DNA of 64,000 nt from Flexithrix dorotheae DSM 6795 (GTDB lineage: Bacteria > Bacteroidota > Bacteroidia > Cytophagales > Flammeovirgaceae). Numbering within the stretch: the first letter of the stretch is position 1; every line of letters starts with the position of its first letter. Positions 16,669-25,908 of the stretch are shown here, piece after piece. The notes under the pieces were generated by a model, which saw only the letters and a program-made list of their open reading frames with translations, was not told where the DNA came from and did not search any database. Both the position numbers and the translations under genes were made by a program. The stretch covers positions 573,788 through 637,787 of the forward strand of contig NZ_KB903431.1 in NCBI RefSeq assembly GCF_000379765.1, given 5' to 3'.

Positions 16669-17733
16669 ATGAAACTAGAAGATCTTCGGAATAAGATTGA
16701 TAATTTAGATAATCAGATTCTTGATTTGTTAAATCAAAGAATGGAGGTGGTAAAGCAGGTTGGGGAGCTGAAAAGATCTACAAATTCCATTATTTATCGA
16801 CCAGAGAGGGAAAAATCTATTATTGATCGATTGGACGGCCAAAATAATGGACTTTTGACAAACGCTGCAATCGAAGCAATATTCCTGGAGATTTTTGCCG
16901 TAAGTAGAAACCTGGAATTACCTGAAAGAATTGCCTTTTTGGGACCTGAAGGGAGCTTCACTCATCAGGCTGCTGAAAGCCGGTTTGGTGCAATGAGCGA
17001 TTATATTCCATTGAATACAATTAAGTCTGTATTTGATAGTGTAGAAACAGAGAGGGCAAGGTTTGGGGTAGTTCCAATTGAAAACAATCAGGAAGGCTCT
17101 GTGCACGAAACCATTGATTTATTGGGAATCAGGGATGTGAAAATTGTAGCTGAAATTCCACTTTTTATCCATTTTTCTTTTGGTTCCAAAGAAGATAGCC
17201 TTTCTAAAATTAAAAAGGTTTATTCTAAAGATATAGCCTTTAGGCAATGCCGAAATTTTATTGAAGAATATCTTCCTAAAGATGTTACATTGGTGGAAGT
17301 AGCTTCTACCTCAAAGGCTGCAAAGCTTGCCCTTGAAAATGAAAATTCTGCAGCCATTTGTTCCCATATTGCTACAAAGTTGTACGATCTGCCTGTGTTG
17401 TTCGAAAATATTGAAGATAGCAAAAGTAACCGGACCAGATTTTTAATTATCAGTAAAAATATTGTGAACCAAAAGGGCGTAAATGACAAAACTTCCATTT
17501 TGCTAAAAACATCTGATAATCCTGGTGCGCTGGCTAATTTCCTTAAGGAATTTCAATTGGCAGGAATCAATTTGACAAAACTGGAAAGTCGTCCTGCCAG
17601 GGATGGGGAAACTTTCAAATATTGGTTTCTGATTGATTTTGATGGGCACTTTAAGGACGAAAATGTGCAAAAGATTTTCAATGCACACGAGGAAAATATT
17701 CGGTTTTTGGGAAGCTATGTAAAGCTCTGCTAA
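16669..17733 (+). CDS. pheA: Bifunctional chorismate mutase/prephenate dehydratase (P-protein)
   Basis: This enzyme converts chorismate to prephenate and then to phenylpyruvate in phenylalanine synthesis. The AroQ-type chorismate mutase domain (about 1-85) shows LRNKIDNLDNQILDLLNQRM and YRPERE. The dehydratase domain (about 94-270) starts with IAFLGPEGSFTHQAA and contains GVVPIENNQEGSVHETIDLL and SNRTRFLII, which includes the essential Thr-Arg-Phe motif. A C-terminal ACT domain (about 283-354), with DNPGALANFLKEFQLAGINLTKLESRP, should give feedback inhibition by phenylalanine. The length (354) is normal for the fusion. A strong promoter lies upstream and a terminator overlaps the next convergent gene, so it is transcribed alone. 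No other aromatic pathway genes are in the window. Confidence 0.97.
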   Translation: MKLEDLRNKIDNLDNQILDLLNQRMEVVKQVGELKRSTNSIIYRPEREKSIIDRLDGQNNGLLTNAAIEAIFLEIFAVSRNLELPERIAFLGPEGSFTHQAAESRFGAMSDYIPLNTIKSVFDSVETERARFGVVPIENNQEGSVHETIDLLGIRDVKIVAEIPLFIHFSFGSKEDSLSKIKKVYSKDIAFRQCRNFIEEYLPKDVTLVEVASTSKAAKLALENENSAAICSHIATKLYDLPVLFENIEDSKSNRTRFLIISKNIVNQKGVNDKTSILLKTSDNPGALANFLKEFQLAGINLTKLESRPARDGETFKYWFLIDFDGHFKDENVQKIFNAHEENIRFLGSYVKLC

Positions 17734-17752
17734 GAATCAGATAAACATCCGG

Positions 17753-17780
17753 AAAGCCTGTAATATTTCAGGCTTTTAAT
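17753..17780 (+). terminator. Intrinsic terminator of pheA overlapping the pdeM stop
   Basis: The stem aaagcctg (17753-17760) and caggcttt (17769-17776) is perfect, with an 8-nt loop and a short T-rich tail. The right arm lies over the stop codon region of the convergent pdeM gene. Confidence 0.65.
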
Positions 17781-18454
17781 ACTTTTCCTCCAGCAATCAC
17801 AAAAACATCATCTTTATAAGTAGGTCTGATGGAATGTCTTCCTGTAAAGAATCCATAAGCAGGCAGAATTCCCATTCTTTCTCCAAAAAAGAAACAGGGT
17901 AAATTCACCGATTGTTTACCATTCCCCTGAAGTTTTGCAGAGGGATGAATGTGACCACAAAGGTTGTATAATCCTGCGGTTAGCTGATCTGTTTTCAGGG
18001 GAATGTGCGAAAAAATAAATTTCCCCATGACCAGGTTTTCCATGAAGATTCTAACTTTTTTAGGTATAAAATCGATTGCATAAGTATCGTGATTACCTAA
18101 AACAAGGTTAACTTCAAGAGTGGGAAATTTCTGAAGAAATGCATCGAAATAATTCCATTCATTATTCACTTCGCTATGAAATAGATCTCCCAAAATAAGG
18201 AGTTTTTTGGGTTTTAAAATTCTGATGAGCCTGGCTAGTTTTTCCAACTCCTCTAAATGAATGTAGGAGGGAATAGGTATTCCCGACTTCCTAAAATGGC
18301 CAGCCTTCCCCAGGTGCAAATCCGCCAGAATTAAAACTTTTTCCTCCACCCAAAAAATACACTTTTCGGGAAAAAGAATAAGTTGTTGATTATGAATGTT
18401 ATAGCATTCGTAATTTTCAGGAAATCTATATTTTGATTCCTCGTGGTTTTTCAA
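17768..18454 (-). CDS. pdeM: Ligase-associated DNA damage response endonuclease PdeM
   Basis: The protein (228 residues) is a calcineurin-type metallophosphoesterase. All metal-binding motifs are visible: LADLHLGKAGHF, ILGDLFHSE, LGNHD, FSHIP and GHIHP. The spacing and the HFRKSGIPIP segment match PdeM, the nuclease/phosphoesterase that normally sits with an Lhr-like helicase, an exonuclease and an ATP-dependent ligase in a DNA-repair cassette. Here it stands alone, 8 kb from the helicase gene. The only in-frame start is a TTG at 18454, and a TAAATTTG box (minus strand, 18452-18459) overlaps it. Transcription may therefore start very close to or inside the apparent start, so the true start remains uncertain. 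Confidence 0.9.
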   Translation of the reverse strand: MKNHEESKYRFPENYECYNIHNQQLILFPEKCIFWVEEKVLILADLHLGKAGHFRKSGIPIPSYIHLEELEKLARLIRILKPKKLLILGDLFHSEVNNEWNYFDAFLQKFPTLEVNLVLGNHDTYAIDFIPKKVRIFMENLVMGKFIFSHIPLKTDQLTAGLYNLCGHIHPSAKLQGNGKQSVNLPCFFFGERMGILPAYGFFTGRHSIRPTYKDDVFVIAGGKVLKA

Positions 18455-18520
18455 ATTTAAGTTGGTTTATGCAAAAGAATAATTACAGGGGGACCACGTT
18501 ATAGTTGTGATTTTTTAAAT

Positions 18521-20083
18521 ATGGAAAAAAAATTAATTAAAAAAATTGATTCCAGCAATAAAATACATTTAATAATGAGGATAATATTCTTACTTTTTTT
18601 TACCGTTTCCATTCAATTTTCGGCATTTTCCCAGTCACCAAAGCAGTTGTATAAGAAATTCAAAGCGGAAGGTGAAAATTATTTTTCCCAGGGGGATTAT
18701 GTTAGTGCAATTGCTTCATTTGAGCAAGCGCTTAAAAACAAAACCGGAGACAAATTTTCCACTCAAAGATTAGCGGAGTGTAATAAAATTGTAAAGGAAA
18801 AATATGCTGAATTGATTGTTGCGGCAGACAGACTTTATAAAAGCGGTGATTTGCAGGCAGCTTCAGGAAAGTATAAGGAAGCCCTAAATTTTAAACCTGA
18901 AGATAGTTATGCCAAAAATCAGGTTGATGCCTGTAGTATTGCTCCGGGAAGTACTTATTTCAAAGCTTTTGGGAACAAAAGTTATGATGAGGCGCAAACT
19001 GTGCTTGCCCTTGACGATGGAAGCATAATAATGGCTGGTAGGGCCTCTCCAAGTAGTTCTACTAATACGGATATTTCTCTGGTTAAACTGGATAGAGATG
19101 GTAACCAGGAGTGGGAAAAGAAGTTTGGAGATGATGAAACAGAGGAGGCTAATGATTTGATCAAAACAAGAGATGGTAATTTTATGGTAGTTGGCTTTTC
19201 AGACTCCTATAGTGGAAGCCCTGGCATTAAGGATATGTGGGTAATTAAATTTGATGCTGCTGGAAATGAAATCTGGAATAAGACTTATGGAACTGATGTT
19301 ACTATTGACGAGGGGAATTCAATTGTTGAGGCTCATGATGATGGTTATCTAATCGTTGGGAATTCCTTTGTAAACGGTTCGCTAAATATCATGGCCATTA
19401 AAATTGCTGAAAATGGAGAGAAGGTTTGGGAGAAAATATATGGTGGCCAAAATAGTGAGGAAGGAACCAAAGTGGTGAAAACTGGTGATGGATATACAAT
19501 AGTGGGTAATACTGAATCAAAAGGAAAAGGGAAATGGGATATCTGGTTATTGCACCTTGATAAAGAAGGAAATGAGCTATGGGATCAGACCTATGGTGGT
19601 GGAGATAATGAGACTGCAAATGCTATTGTAAAGACTTCTGATGGAGGCTACCTGATTGCAGGATCTACTTATTCTTTTGCCTTTGCCAGTCAGGATTTCT
19701 GGATTATAAAAACTGATGCTCAAGGCAAGGAGATATGGAATAAGGCTATAGGAAGCTATGCTGCTGAAGAAGCCTTTGGTCTAATCGAAACTAAAGATGG
19801 AAAATTCGTGGCGGTTGGTTTTCAGGAAGTTTGGGATGAGGCTGAACAGGCAGTAAGTTTGGATGGATATGATGTCTATATTGTTAAAATTGATGAAAAA
19901 GGAGAAGTTATTTGGGATAGAGCAGTAGGTGGTGAAAAAGATCAGAGAGGCTTTGACCTGGCTGAGCTGGAGGATGGCAGCTTAATGGTAGTTGGATTTA
20001 CCAAAGCTGATATGAAAAAGGGTGTGGATTATCTGGTAATGAAAATGAACAAATTAGGCTTAGTTTCAAAACCAACGGAATAA
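18521..20083 (+). CDS. Secreted TPR protein with seven-repeat beta-propeller
   Basis: After a signal sequence (cleavage probably after SAFSQ, about residue 38) there are TPR-like helices (about 42-140) with NYFSQGDYVSAIASFEQAL and YKSGDLQAASGKYKEALN. The rest (about 148-515) consists of seven repeats of about 52 residues, each with the pattern YGG..DE.A..I..T.DGGYL[IV].G.....G..D.W[IL]IK.D..G.E.W. Seven such units would close one propeller. The protein is probably in the periplasm or at the cell surface and involved in protein interactions. No enzyme motif is visible. An ATG at 18575 would begin exactly at the hydrophobic signal and is an alternative start. A terminator follows. Confidence 0.75.
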   Translation: MEKKLIKKIDSSNKIHLIMRIIFLLFFTVSIQFSAFSQSPKQLYKKFKAEGENYFSQGDYVSAIASFEQALKNKTGDKFSTQRLAECNKIVKEKYAELIVAADRLYKSGDLQAASGKYKEALNFKPEDSYAKNQVDACSIAPGSTYFKAFGNKSYDEAQTVLALDDGSIIMAGRASPSSSTNTDISLVKLDRDGNQEWEKKFGDDETEEANDLIKTRDGNFMVVGFSDSYSGSPGIKDMWVIKFDAAGNEIWNKTYGTDVTIDEGNSIVEAHDDGYLIVGNSFVNGSLNIMAIKIAENGEKVWEKIYGGQNSEEGTKVVKTGDGYTIVGNTESKGKGKWDIWLLHLDKEGNELWDQTYGGGDNETANAIVKTSDGGYLIAGSTYSFAFASQDFWIIKTDAQGKEIWNKAIGSYAAEEAFGLIETKDGKFVAVGFQEVWDEAEQAVSLDGYDVYIVKIDEKGEVIWDRAVGGEKDQRGFDLAELEDGSLMVVGFTKADMKKGVDYLVMKMNKLGLVSKPTE

Positions 20084-20102
20084 GCCCAAAATAAGGCAAA
20101 AT

Positions 20103-20143
20103 AAAAACCCATCTGAATTTAATTTGGATGGGTTTTTATTTTT
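20103..20143 (+). terminator. Intrinsic terminator after the propeller gene
   Basis: An 11-bp perfect stem (aaaaacccatc 20103-20113, gatgggttttt 20127-20137) is flanked by A and T runs. It may also work for the minus-strand gene that ends at 20159. Confidence 0.85.
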
Positions 20144-20158
20144 GGGTTAAATTAAGAG

Positions 20159-20428
20159 TTACCCCTTGTAAATTTCCGTTTCACTTTCCTTTTCTGGTAA
20201 CATACTCATGGCGAGATCTAATATGGTGGTGTCTTCAATATTAACAATGCCACCATGTGGGCCTGGTTGAATATGAATATCCGCAACATTACCGTGTGAA
20301 TAGTCCGTAGCTCCAAAATAATTTCTAACAGTTTGTTCGTCCATCTCAAGTTCTTCCGCTATTTTGTGGATGCTGCCTGAAGGTAATTTGTGCTTAATCT
20401 CTCTAAGCTTTTCGAATGTAATATTCAT
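20159..20428 (-). CDS. Small helix-turn-helix-like protein
   Basis: The protein has 89 residues. The first half reads like a small helix-turn-helix (FEKLREIKHKLPSGSIHKIAEELEMDEQTVRNYFG), in which SIHKIAEELEMDEQTVRNYF would be the turn and recognition helix. The second half is short and Gly/His-rich (HIQPGPHGGIVNIED) and ends with an acidic tail. Similar small DNA-binding-like proteins are common in Bacteroidota but I know no characterised member. It is transcribed alone, away from the propeller gene. A role as a transcription regulator is inferred from the motif only. Confidence 0.6.
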   Translation of the reverse strand: MNITFEKLREIKHKLPSGSIHKIAEELEMDEQTVRNYFGATDYSHGNVADIHIQPGPHGGIVNIEDTTILDLAMSMLPEKESETEIYKG

Positions 20429-20679
20429 AGTTTAAAAGGGTTAAGTTAAATAATTAAATTTTAACAATAGTTTAATTAGGCGAGAAATTATTATCATAAT
20501 TCGAAGTGTGAAGAATAATGTGTTGAATTAATAAGCTTATGCCTAGTAATTAAGATGCTTCAATTTATAAAAAAAAACACAAATTTCAAAAGAACAAACA
20601 GGTTTTATTTTTAGGGAATTTTGGTTTTCCAAAAAGGTAAAAACCTAGTGTTTTCTTCAACCTTGTTCACTATATTATT

Positions 20680-23256
20680 TCATTCGCCTTCCCCTTCTTC
20701 TTGCTGTTTCTTTAAAGCCTTCATCAACTCTGCAGTTTGCTCCTGCGTGATTTGTTGATCCTTATCGAAAAGTTGCCCTACGTTTACAAGATTCCTTAAT
20801 TTGGTATACATTTTTGACACTCCCAGCAAGATTAATCCAATTAAAACCGCAGAGGCGATTTGGGTGATTGGTTCCAGTTTTCGGAAATCAAATAAAAAGA
20901 ATTTTACTATGGTGACCGCAATTAAAACCAGAGAAATTACCCTCAATTCTTTCAGTTTATATCTTATTCCGAAATACATCAATAATACAGAAACGACAGT
21001 CCATAATACTGATAATCCAGTAAGTCTGATTTGCTCGAGAATACTATCAATTTTGGTGTCAAAAAATGAAGCGATTACCAGTACAAAAGTATGTTCAAGC
21101 TCATAGGATAAATAAAAAATACCTACTATACATAAAAACCATAAAATGTAAGAATACATCCCGGAGGCATAACCTTCCGATTTGGCAATATCGGAAATCA
21201 ATAAATAGATCAGAATTATAGAAAGTATTAAATTGATATAGTGGAATCCAAAAGGATAAAAGGGTAATTCTCCGTTAAGAAATTGCTGACGAAGGTCCAG
21301 TGTTCCCGAATGACAAAAAACAATATAGAAAAGAATGCTAAATCCAACTATTCTTCCTGCGGTTAGCATTAAAGCCCTTATATCCAGATAATGCACAATA
21401 CCTCTCACCACTAAGGCGTAGGCCATTACATAGGCATCTATCATTAACCACCTTAAAGCTGATCCTCCCTCCAGATCTGGTGTATGCCATAATAATTCGA
21501 AAAAGCCAATTAGCAGACCTATTGTCATTAAAACCGTTCCCAAAATTTTAGCATAATATTCCCTTGAAAAATAAAAAATGTCAAATTTGTCTTCTTCAGT
21601 AGTTAGCAATAAAATGGAACAACTTAATGCTATTATACCAGATAATCCGGAAGCAAAACCTGAGTTAAAAACAATTTCCTGAGTTTGTGGTGACCAATAG
21701 GTATTGGTCCAGTTTTTTAACATGTAAATCAAAGAAAGTCCTAATACTAGAGAAGAGGCACCTCGAAGAATGTAACTTTTGGTCTGGTTTCCTATCCATA
21801 GCAAAATTACCGCCTGAGCTGCCCACCAGATATTTACGTAAAGTTTGTCGAAAGCCAGGTAAACCGCTACCGCAATGAATAGGATAAACCCCCACTGTAA
21901 TAGCTTGTAAAGGCTGTTTTCATTTTCATTTCGTCCGTAAAGGATTAGCGAATAATAAAAGTTAAGTACCCCAAGTACAGCCAAAAGAATAGGAACATAT
22001 TGCGTATCCCCAAAATAATTGAGTGCCTTAACAGATAAAACCAGAAATATTCCGGTATTTAAAATATGGAGAAATGTATCAGTCTTTTTACCCTTCCAGT
22101 GCTCCATGGTATTAAAGGCCATGATGAAAGCCAGAAATAAAATATAAAACAGAGTGGAAAAGGAAAAAAGACCAATATTTAAAAAGGTGGTCGTAAAATC
22201 TTCCTTAAAGTACCAGGCCATTAAAACAGCATAGCTTAAAACAAAGGATATTATAAATGAAAGCTGCCAATTATTGATGTAGGCAATCACCAGAACGATG
22301 ATATTCAGGACCAAAAGGTAACTCAAAAGCACTATAAAATTGCCATCTCCCGTACTAACCAAAACAGGAGTTAAAAATCCTCCAAAAATTCCCAAAATGG
22401 ATAATTCACTTTTCTTATAGGTGGCAGACAACCCGAGAATAATTAAAGTGACTATACTTCCTCCAACAAATGCCTGAGTTTGGGAAAGTAAAAAGTAATC
22501 TGTGAAGGATAGCTTTATGGTATAGTAGAAAACGGCAGCTCCCAACGTAACCAGGATAGAAGTAAATTTATTTGCCCGACTTACCATAAAGTGGGCTAAT
22601 GTAAGAAAACCTCCGCCAAGGAGAATACCAACAATTGTCCTTACGGTTTCATTAATGTATCCTTTATTGATGCCTAATTTGAAAAGTACGGAAACTGCCA
22701 CAAGTATGATCAAGATGCCCACCTGGGTAAGTAAATCCTCCCCAATATACCGCTCAATATCCTTTTTGATGATAGGAAGTTCTGATTGAATTTCTTTGAA
22801 ATTTTCACCTATCTTGTTAGAAAGCTCATGAGGAACAAGGCTCTTTTTGTCCTTTTCCTTTTTCATTTGGGCAAGTTGCGCTTTTATGACTTCATCATCC
22901 TCCTGAAATTCCTTAATGTACACCTCATTGCGCAACATTTTCCATCTTGTGGGATCATTATCCGGATCTCTTACTACTGGAGGGCGCTTCTTGAAAATTT
23001 CTGAAGCATTGGGATAGAACCGTTCAATTGGGATGTCATTTTTGGTGAAATCCCCGGCATAATATATTTTTTTATAATCTATGTCATTTTCAATGCGATC
23101 ATATCCAGGTGGGGAAAATCTGTGGGAATCTCGGTATTTTTCCAATTCCTCACGAAATTCATCCATTTCCTTATCGAAACCTTTGTCTTTCTCCTTTTCT
23201 TCAGGAGTATCCTTCTTTTTGTTTTCTTCTTCCTCGTTTTTTTCAGGATGATCCAT
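20680..23256 (-). CDS. DUF2339 family polytopic membrane protein
   Basis: This large protein (858 residues from the ATG at 23256; an upstream TTG at 23286 is less likely) starts with a very charged cytoplasmic region of about 170 residues (HPEKNEEEENKKKDTPEEKE). More than 20 hydrophobic helices follow. The family signature begins with VGILIILVAVSVLFKLGIN, then GILLGGGFLTLAHF and LSILGIFGGFLTPVLVSTGDGN. DUF2339 proteins have no established function; they resemble multi-helix transport or envelope proteins. The C-terminal tail after the last helix is again charged and Gln-rich. It lies 40 bp downstream of the 140-aa hypothetical gene and is probably co-transcribed with it. Confidence 0.8.
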   Translation of the reverse strand: MDHPEKNEEEENKKKDTPEEKEKDKGFDKEMDEFREELEKYRDSHRFSPPGYDRIENDIDYKKIYYAGDFTKNDIPIERFYPNASEIFKKRPPVVRDPDNDPTRWKMLRNEVYIKEFQEDDEVIKAQLAQMKKEKDKKSLVPHELSNKIGENFKEIQSELPIIKKDIERYIGEDLLTQVGILIILVAVSVLFKLGINKGYINETVRTIVGILLGGGFLTLAHFMVSRANKFTSILVTLGAAVFYYTIKLSFTDYFLLSQTQAFVGGSIVTLIILGLSATYKKSELSILGIFGGFLTPVLVSTGDGNFIVLLSYLLVLNIIVLVIAYINNWQLSFIISFVLSYAVLMAWYFKEDFTTTFLNIGLFSFSTLFYILFLAFIMAFNTMEHWKGKKTDTFLHILNTGIFLVLSVKALNYFGDTQYVPILLAVLGVLNFYYSLILYGRNENENSLYKLLQWGFILFIAVAVYLAFDKLYVNIWWAAQAVILLWIGNQTKSYILRGASSLVLGLSLIYMLKNWTNTYWSPQTQEIVFNSGFASGLSGIIALSCSILLLTTEEDKFDIFYFSREYYAKILGTVLMTIGLLIGFFELLWHTPDLEGGSALRWLMIDAYVMAYALVVRGIVHYLDIRALMLTAGRIVGFSILFYIVFCHSGTLDLRQQFLNGELPFYPFGFHYINLILSIILIYLLISDIAKSEGYASGMYSYILWFLCIVGIFYLSYELEHTFVLVIASFFDTKIDSILEQIRLTGLSVLWTVVSVLLMYFGIRYKLKELRVISLVLIAVTIVKFFLFDFRKLEPITQIASAVLIGLILLGVSKMYTKLRNLVNVGQLFDKDQQITQEQTAELMKALKKQQEEGEGE

Positions 23257-23295
23257 TAATGTTCTTGCAAATATTCCTATAGTCAATATTACAAA

Positions 23296-23718
23296 TTACA
23301 TATTTACCGACCAAACTTCTTCTCTAGTGTGACCATCAATATTCAGAATAACCCGCAATGGGTTTGGAACAATTACCAGTTTGGTAGGTTTTTTCTGGTA
23401 AGAATCTACTTCTACATATACGCCCTGATCATGCTTGATATCGTAGATTGGACCGGTTTCATTTTCACCCACTTTTTTGTATTCATGGGCAATATAACTC
23501 AATGGGGATAGCAAATCCACATCAGGACAGATGGCTACATGCACCTTTTTGAGAATCCTTTCCAGTTCAAAACCATGTTTTTCAAGGAAATTGTCCTCTA
23601 TCTCATGCAAATGGTCTTCAATTTCATCGTACTTTTGATCATGGTATACGATACCGTTCAATTGGTTTTTGATCTCGATAATTTCGATTAGTCCCTTGTC
23701 TATTTCCCTGGTTTTCAT
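23296..23718 (-). CDS. Conserved hypothetical cytoplasmic protein (140 aa)
   Basis: I do not recognise this protein. It is soluble and mixed alpha/beta, has no signal peptide, and starts with an acidic helical stretch (DEIEDHLHEIEDNFLEKHGFELERILKKVH). A strand-rich second half follows with GVYVEVDSYQKKPTKLVIVPNP and LNIDGHTREEVW. The presence of CPDVDLLSPLSYIAHEY suggests a folded domain rather than a spurious frame. Codon use matches the neighbours. It precedes the DUF2339 gene by 40 bp on the same strand, which suggests a two-gene unit. Confidence 0.6.
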   Translation of the reverse strand: MKTREIDKGLIEIIEIKNQLNGIVYHDQKYDEIEDHLHEIEDNFLEKHGFELERILKKVHVAICPDVDLLSPLSYIAHEYKKVGENETGPIYDIKHDQGVYVEVDSYQKKPTKLVIVPNPLRVILNIDGHTREEVWSVNM

Positions 23719-23950
23719 TTTAAGGCTGTTTAAGTAATTAATCCTTTGAGAACATGTAATTGTTTTGTGTCCAATAAAAAGTAAGTTTCAGGACTATGTG
23801 GTTTGTAGGTTTTGAGTTAAACCAAAAAGCACAAATGTTTATTCTAATTCAAAATATTAAAATTATTAAAGCAAAGCAACAATAAAAAAATCCTACTGAA
23901 TGGCAAGTTTAAAAATTCAATTAAATTTGCGGGAAAAATTCACAAAAGCA

Positions 23951-25768
23951 ATGAGCATAGAGGAACAAATTGAGGCAGGAATTGCAAAAGCCTTTAAAAC
24001 TGTATTTGATGTAGAACTTCCACAGGAAAAAATTAGTTTACAGCCTACCAGGAAAGATTTTGAAGGTGCTTATACTTTTGTAACATTCCCTTATGGAAAA
24101 CTTACCCGCAAAAAACCGGAGGAAACCGGGCAATTACTTGGTGAAGAATTGGTGAAAAGTCTGGATATAGTTTCCGACTTTAATGTGGTGAAAGGATTTT
24201 TAAATCTGGTCATTCCAAATACCGTTTGGGTCAAAACTTTAGTTGAAATTGCGGAGGAAGAAAATTTTGGGTTTGCTAAAGATAATGGGAAAAAGGTTAT
24301 GGTGGAATATTCTTCTCCAAATACCAATAAACCATTGCATCTTGGGCATTTAAGAAATAATTTTCTTGGCCATTCGGTTGCCATGATTATGGAAGCAAAT
24401 GGTTATAATGTATTGAAAACCAACCTGGTAAATGATCGTGGTATTCATATTTGTAAATCTATGTTGGCTTACCAAAAGTTTGGGCAGGGGGAAGAACTCG
24501 GACCAAGTTTAAAAGGAGATAAGCTTGTAGGAAATTATTATGTGAAATTCGACCAGGAATATAAAAAAGAGGTAAATCTTCTATTAGAGAAGCTAAAAGC
24601 TGTACAGCCTAATGGAAAGGATGAGGATTTAAAAAAGGAAGCAGAGCAAAATGCTCCTTTATTGGTTGAAGCTAAAGAAATGTTGCTGAAGTGGGAAAAT
24701 AAGGATCCGGAAGTGACAGCACTTTGGGAAAAAATGAATGGCTGGGTTTATAATGGTTTCGACCAGACTTATAAGTTGATGGGGGTGGAGTTTGATAAAA
24801 TTTATTATGAATCAGAAACTTATTTGTTGGGGAAAGATATTGTGAATGAAGGGCTTGAGAAAAATCTTTTCTTTAAAAAAGATGATGGCTCTGTTTGGGT
24901 AGATTTATCTGCAGATGGATTGGATGAAAAATTGTTGTTAAGAGGGGATGGCACTTCTGTTTATATGACACAGGATATGGGAACTGCAGATTTGAAGTAT
25001 AAGGATTTCCCCATGGAAAAATCTGTATATGTGGTTGGAAATGAGCAGGATTATCACTTTAAAGTCCTTCAGTTGATTATGAAAAAACTTGGTAGAAGCT
25101 ATGCAGAAGGCATTTTCCATTTATCTTATGGCATGGTGGATTTACCAAGTGGAAAAATGAAGTCGAGGGAAGGAACTGTGGTAGATGCGGATGATCTGAT
25201 CAATGATATGATTGCCACTGCCAAGGAAAGAACTGAAGCATTGGGGAAAATTGACGGATTTACAGAAGAAGAAGCAAAAGTACTTTACCACAATCTGGCT
25301 TTAGGGGCTTTAAAATACTATTTATTAAAAGTAGATCCTAAAAAAAGAATGTTATTTAATCCTGAGGAATCGATTGATTTCCAGGGTGATACAGGTGTTT
25401 ATATTCAGTATAATTTTGCTAAAATGAATTCAATTTTAAGAAAAGCCAAAGCGGATAATATTGAATTTAATGGCAGAGACTTTTCTGGAATTACTGATTT
25501 GGCAGCAAGCGAGCAGGATATAATCACCCTGATTTATAATTTCCCAACTAAGGTAAAAGAAGCCGGAGATACATTTTCTCCTTCGGTAATTGCCAATTAC
25601 AGTTATGATTTGGCAAAAGCATATAGTAAGCTTTGGAGTGAAGTTCCCATTCTGGCCGAACAAAATGAAGAATTGAAAGCTTTCCGTGTTTTCCTGACTG
25701 CACAATTAGCAAACGTATTGAAAAAATCAATGGCATTAATTGGAGTTCAGGTTCCGGAAAGAATGTAA
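23951..25768 (+). CDS. argS: Arginyl-tRNA synthetase
   Basis: This class I synthetase charges tRNA-Arg with arginine. The ATG at 23951 gives MSIEEQIEAGIAKAFK, the normal beginning of Bacteroidota ArgS with the N-terminal tRNA-recognition domain. A frame start at 23900 would add 17 residues and is judged unlikely. The catalytic core has SSPNTNKPLHLGHLRNN (HIGH-type motif HLGH) and GKMKSREGTVVDADDL in place of KMSKS. The C-terminal helical anticodon-binding domain (from YIQYNFAKMNSILRK) is complete. The length of 605 residues is normal. A strong terminator follows and it is transcribed alone. Confidence 0.97.
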   Translation: MSIEEQIEAGIAKAFKTVFDVELPQEKISLQPTRKDFEGAYTFVTFPYGKLTRKKPEETGQLLGEELVKSLDIVSDFNVVKGFLNLVIPNTVWVKTLVEIAEEENFGFAKDNGKKVMVEYSSPNTNKPLHLGHLRNNFLGHSVAMIMEANGYNVLKTNLVNDRGIHICKSMLAYQKFGQGEELGPSLKGDKLVGNYYVKFDQEYKKEVNLLLEKLKAVQPNGKDEDLKKEAEQNAPLLVEAKEMLLKWENKDPEVTALWEKMNGWVYNGFDQTYKLMGVEFDKIYYESETYLLGKDIVNEGLEKNLFFKKDDGSVWVDLSADGLDEKLLLRGDGTSVYMTQDMGTADLKYKDFPMEKSVYVVGNEQDYHFKVLQLIMKKLGRSYAEGIFHLSYGMVDLPSGKMKSREGTVVDADDLINDMIATAKERTEALGKIDGFTEEEAKVLYHNLALGALKYYLLKVDPKKRMLFNPEESIDFQGDTGVYIQYNFAKMNSILRKAKADNIEFNGRDFSGITDLAASEQDIITLIYNFPTKVKEAGDTFSPSVIANYSYDLAKAYSKLWSEVPILAEQNEELKAFRVFLTAQLANVLKKSMALIGVQVPERM

Positions 25769-25794
25769 ATTTCTTCTATTAAAATTTTATGTTT

Positions 25795-25833
25795 AGGAAC
25801 AACTAATAATATTAAGTTGTTCCTTTTCTTTTT
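25795..25833 (+). terminator. Intrinsic terminator of argS
   Basis: The 10-bp stem aggaacaact (25795-25804) with agttgttcct (25815-25824) is perfect and followed by a T-rich run. Confidence 0.85.
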
Positions 25834-25908
25834 GTTGACAATTAATTCATTTCGAATAGAATTTTCACTGTCATTTTACAATTAAATTTGCAAAAATCAA
25901 CCTAAAAA

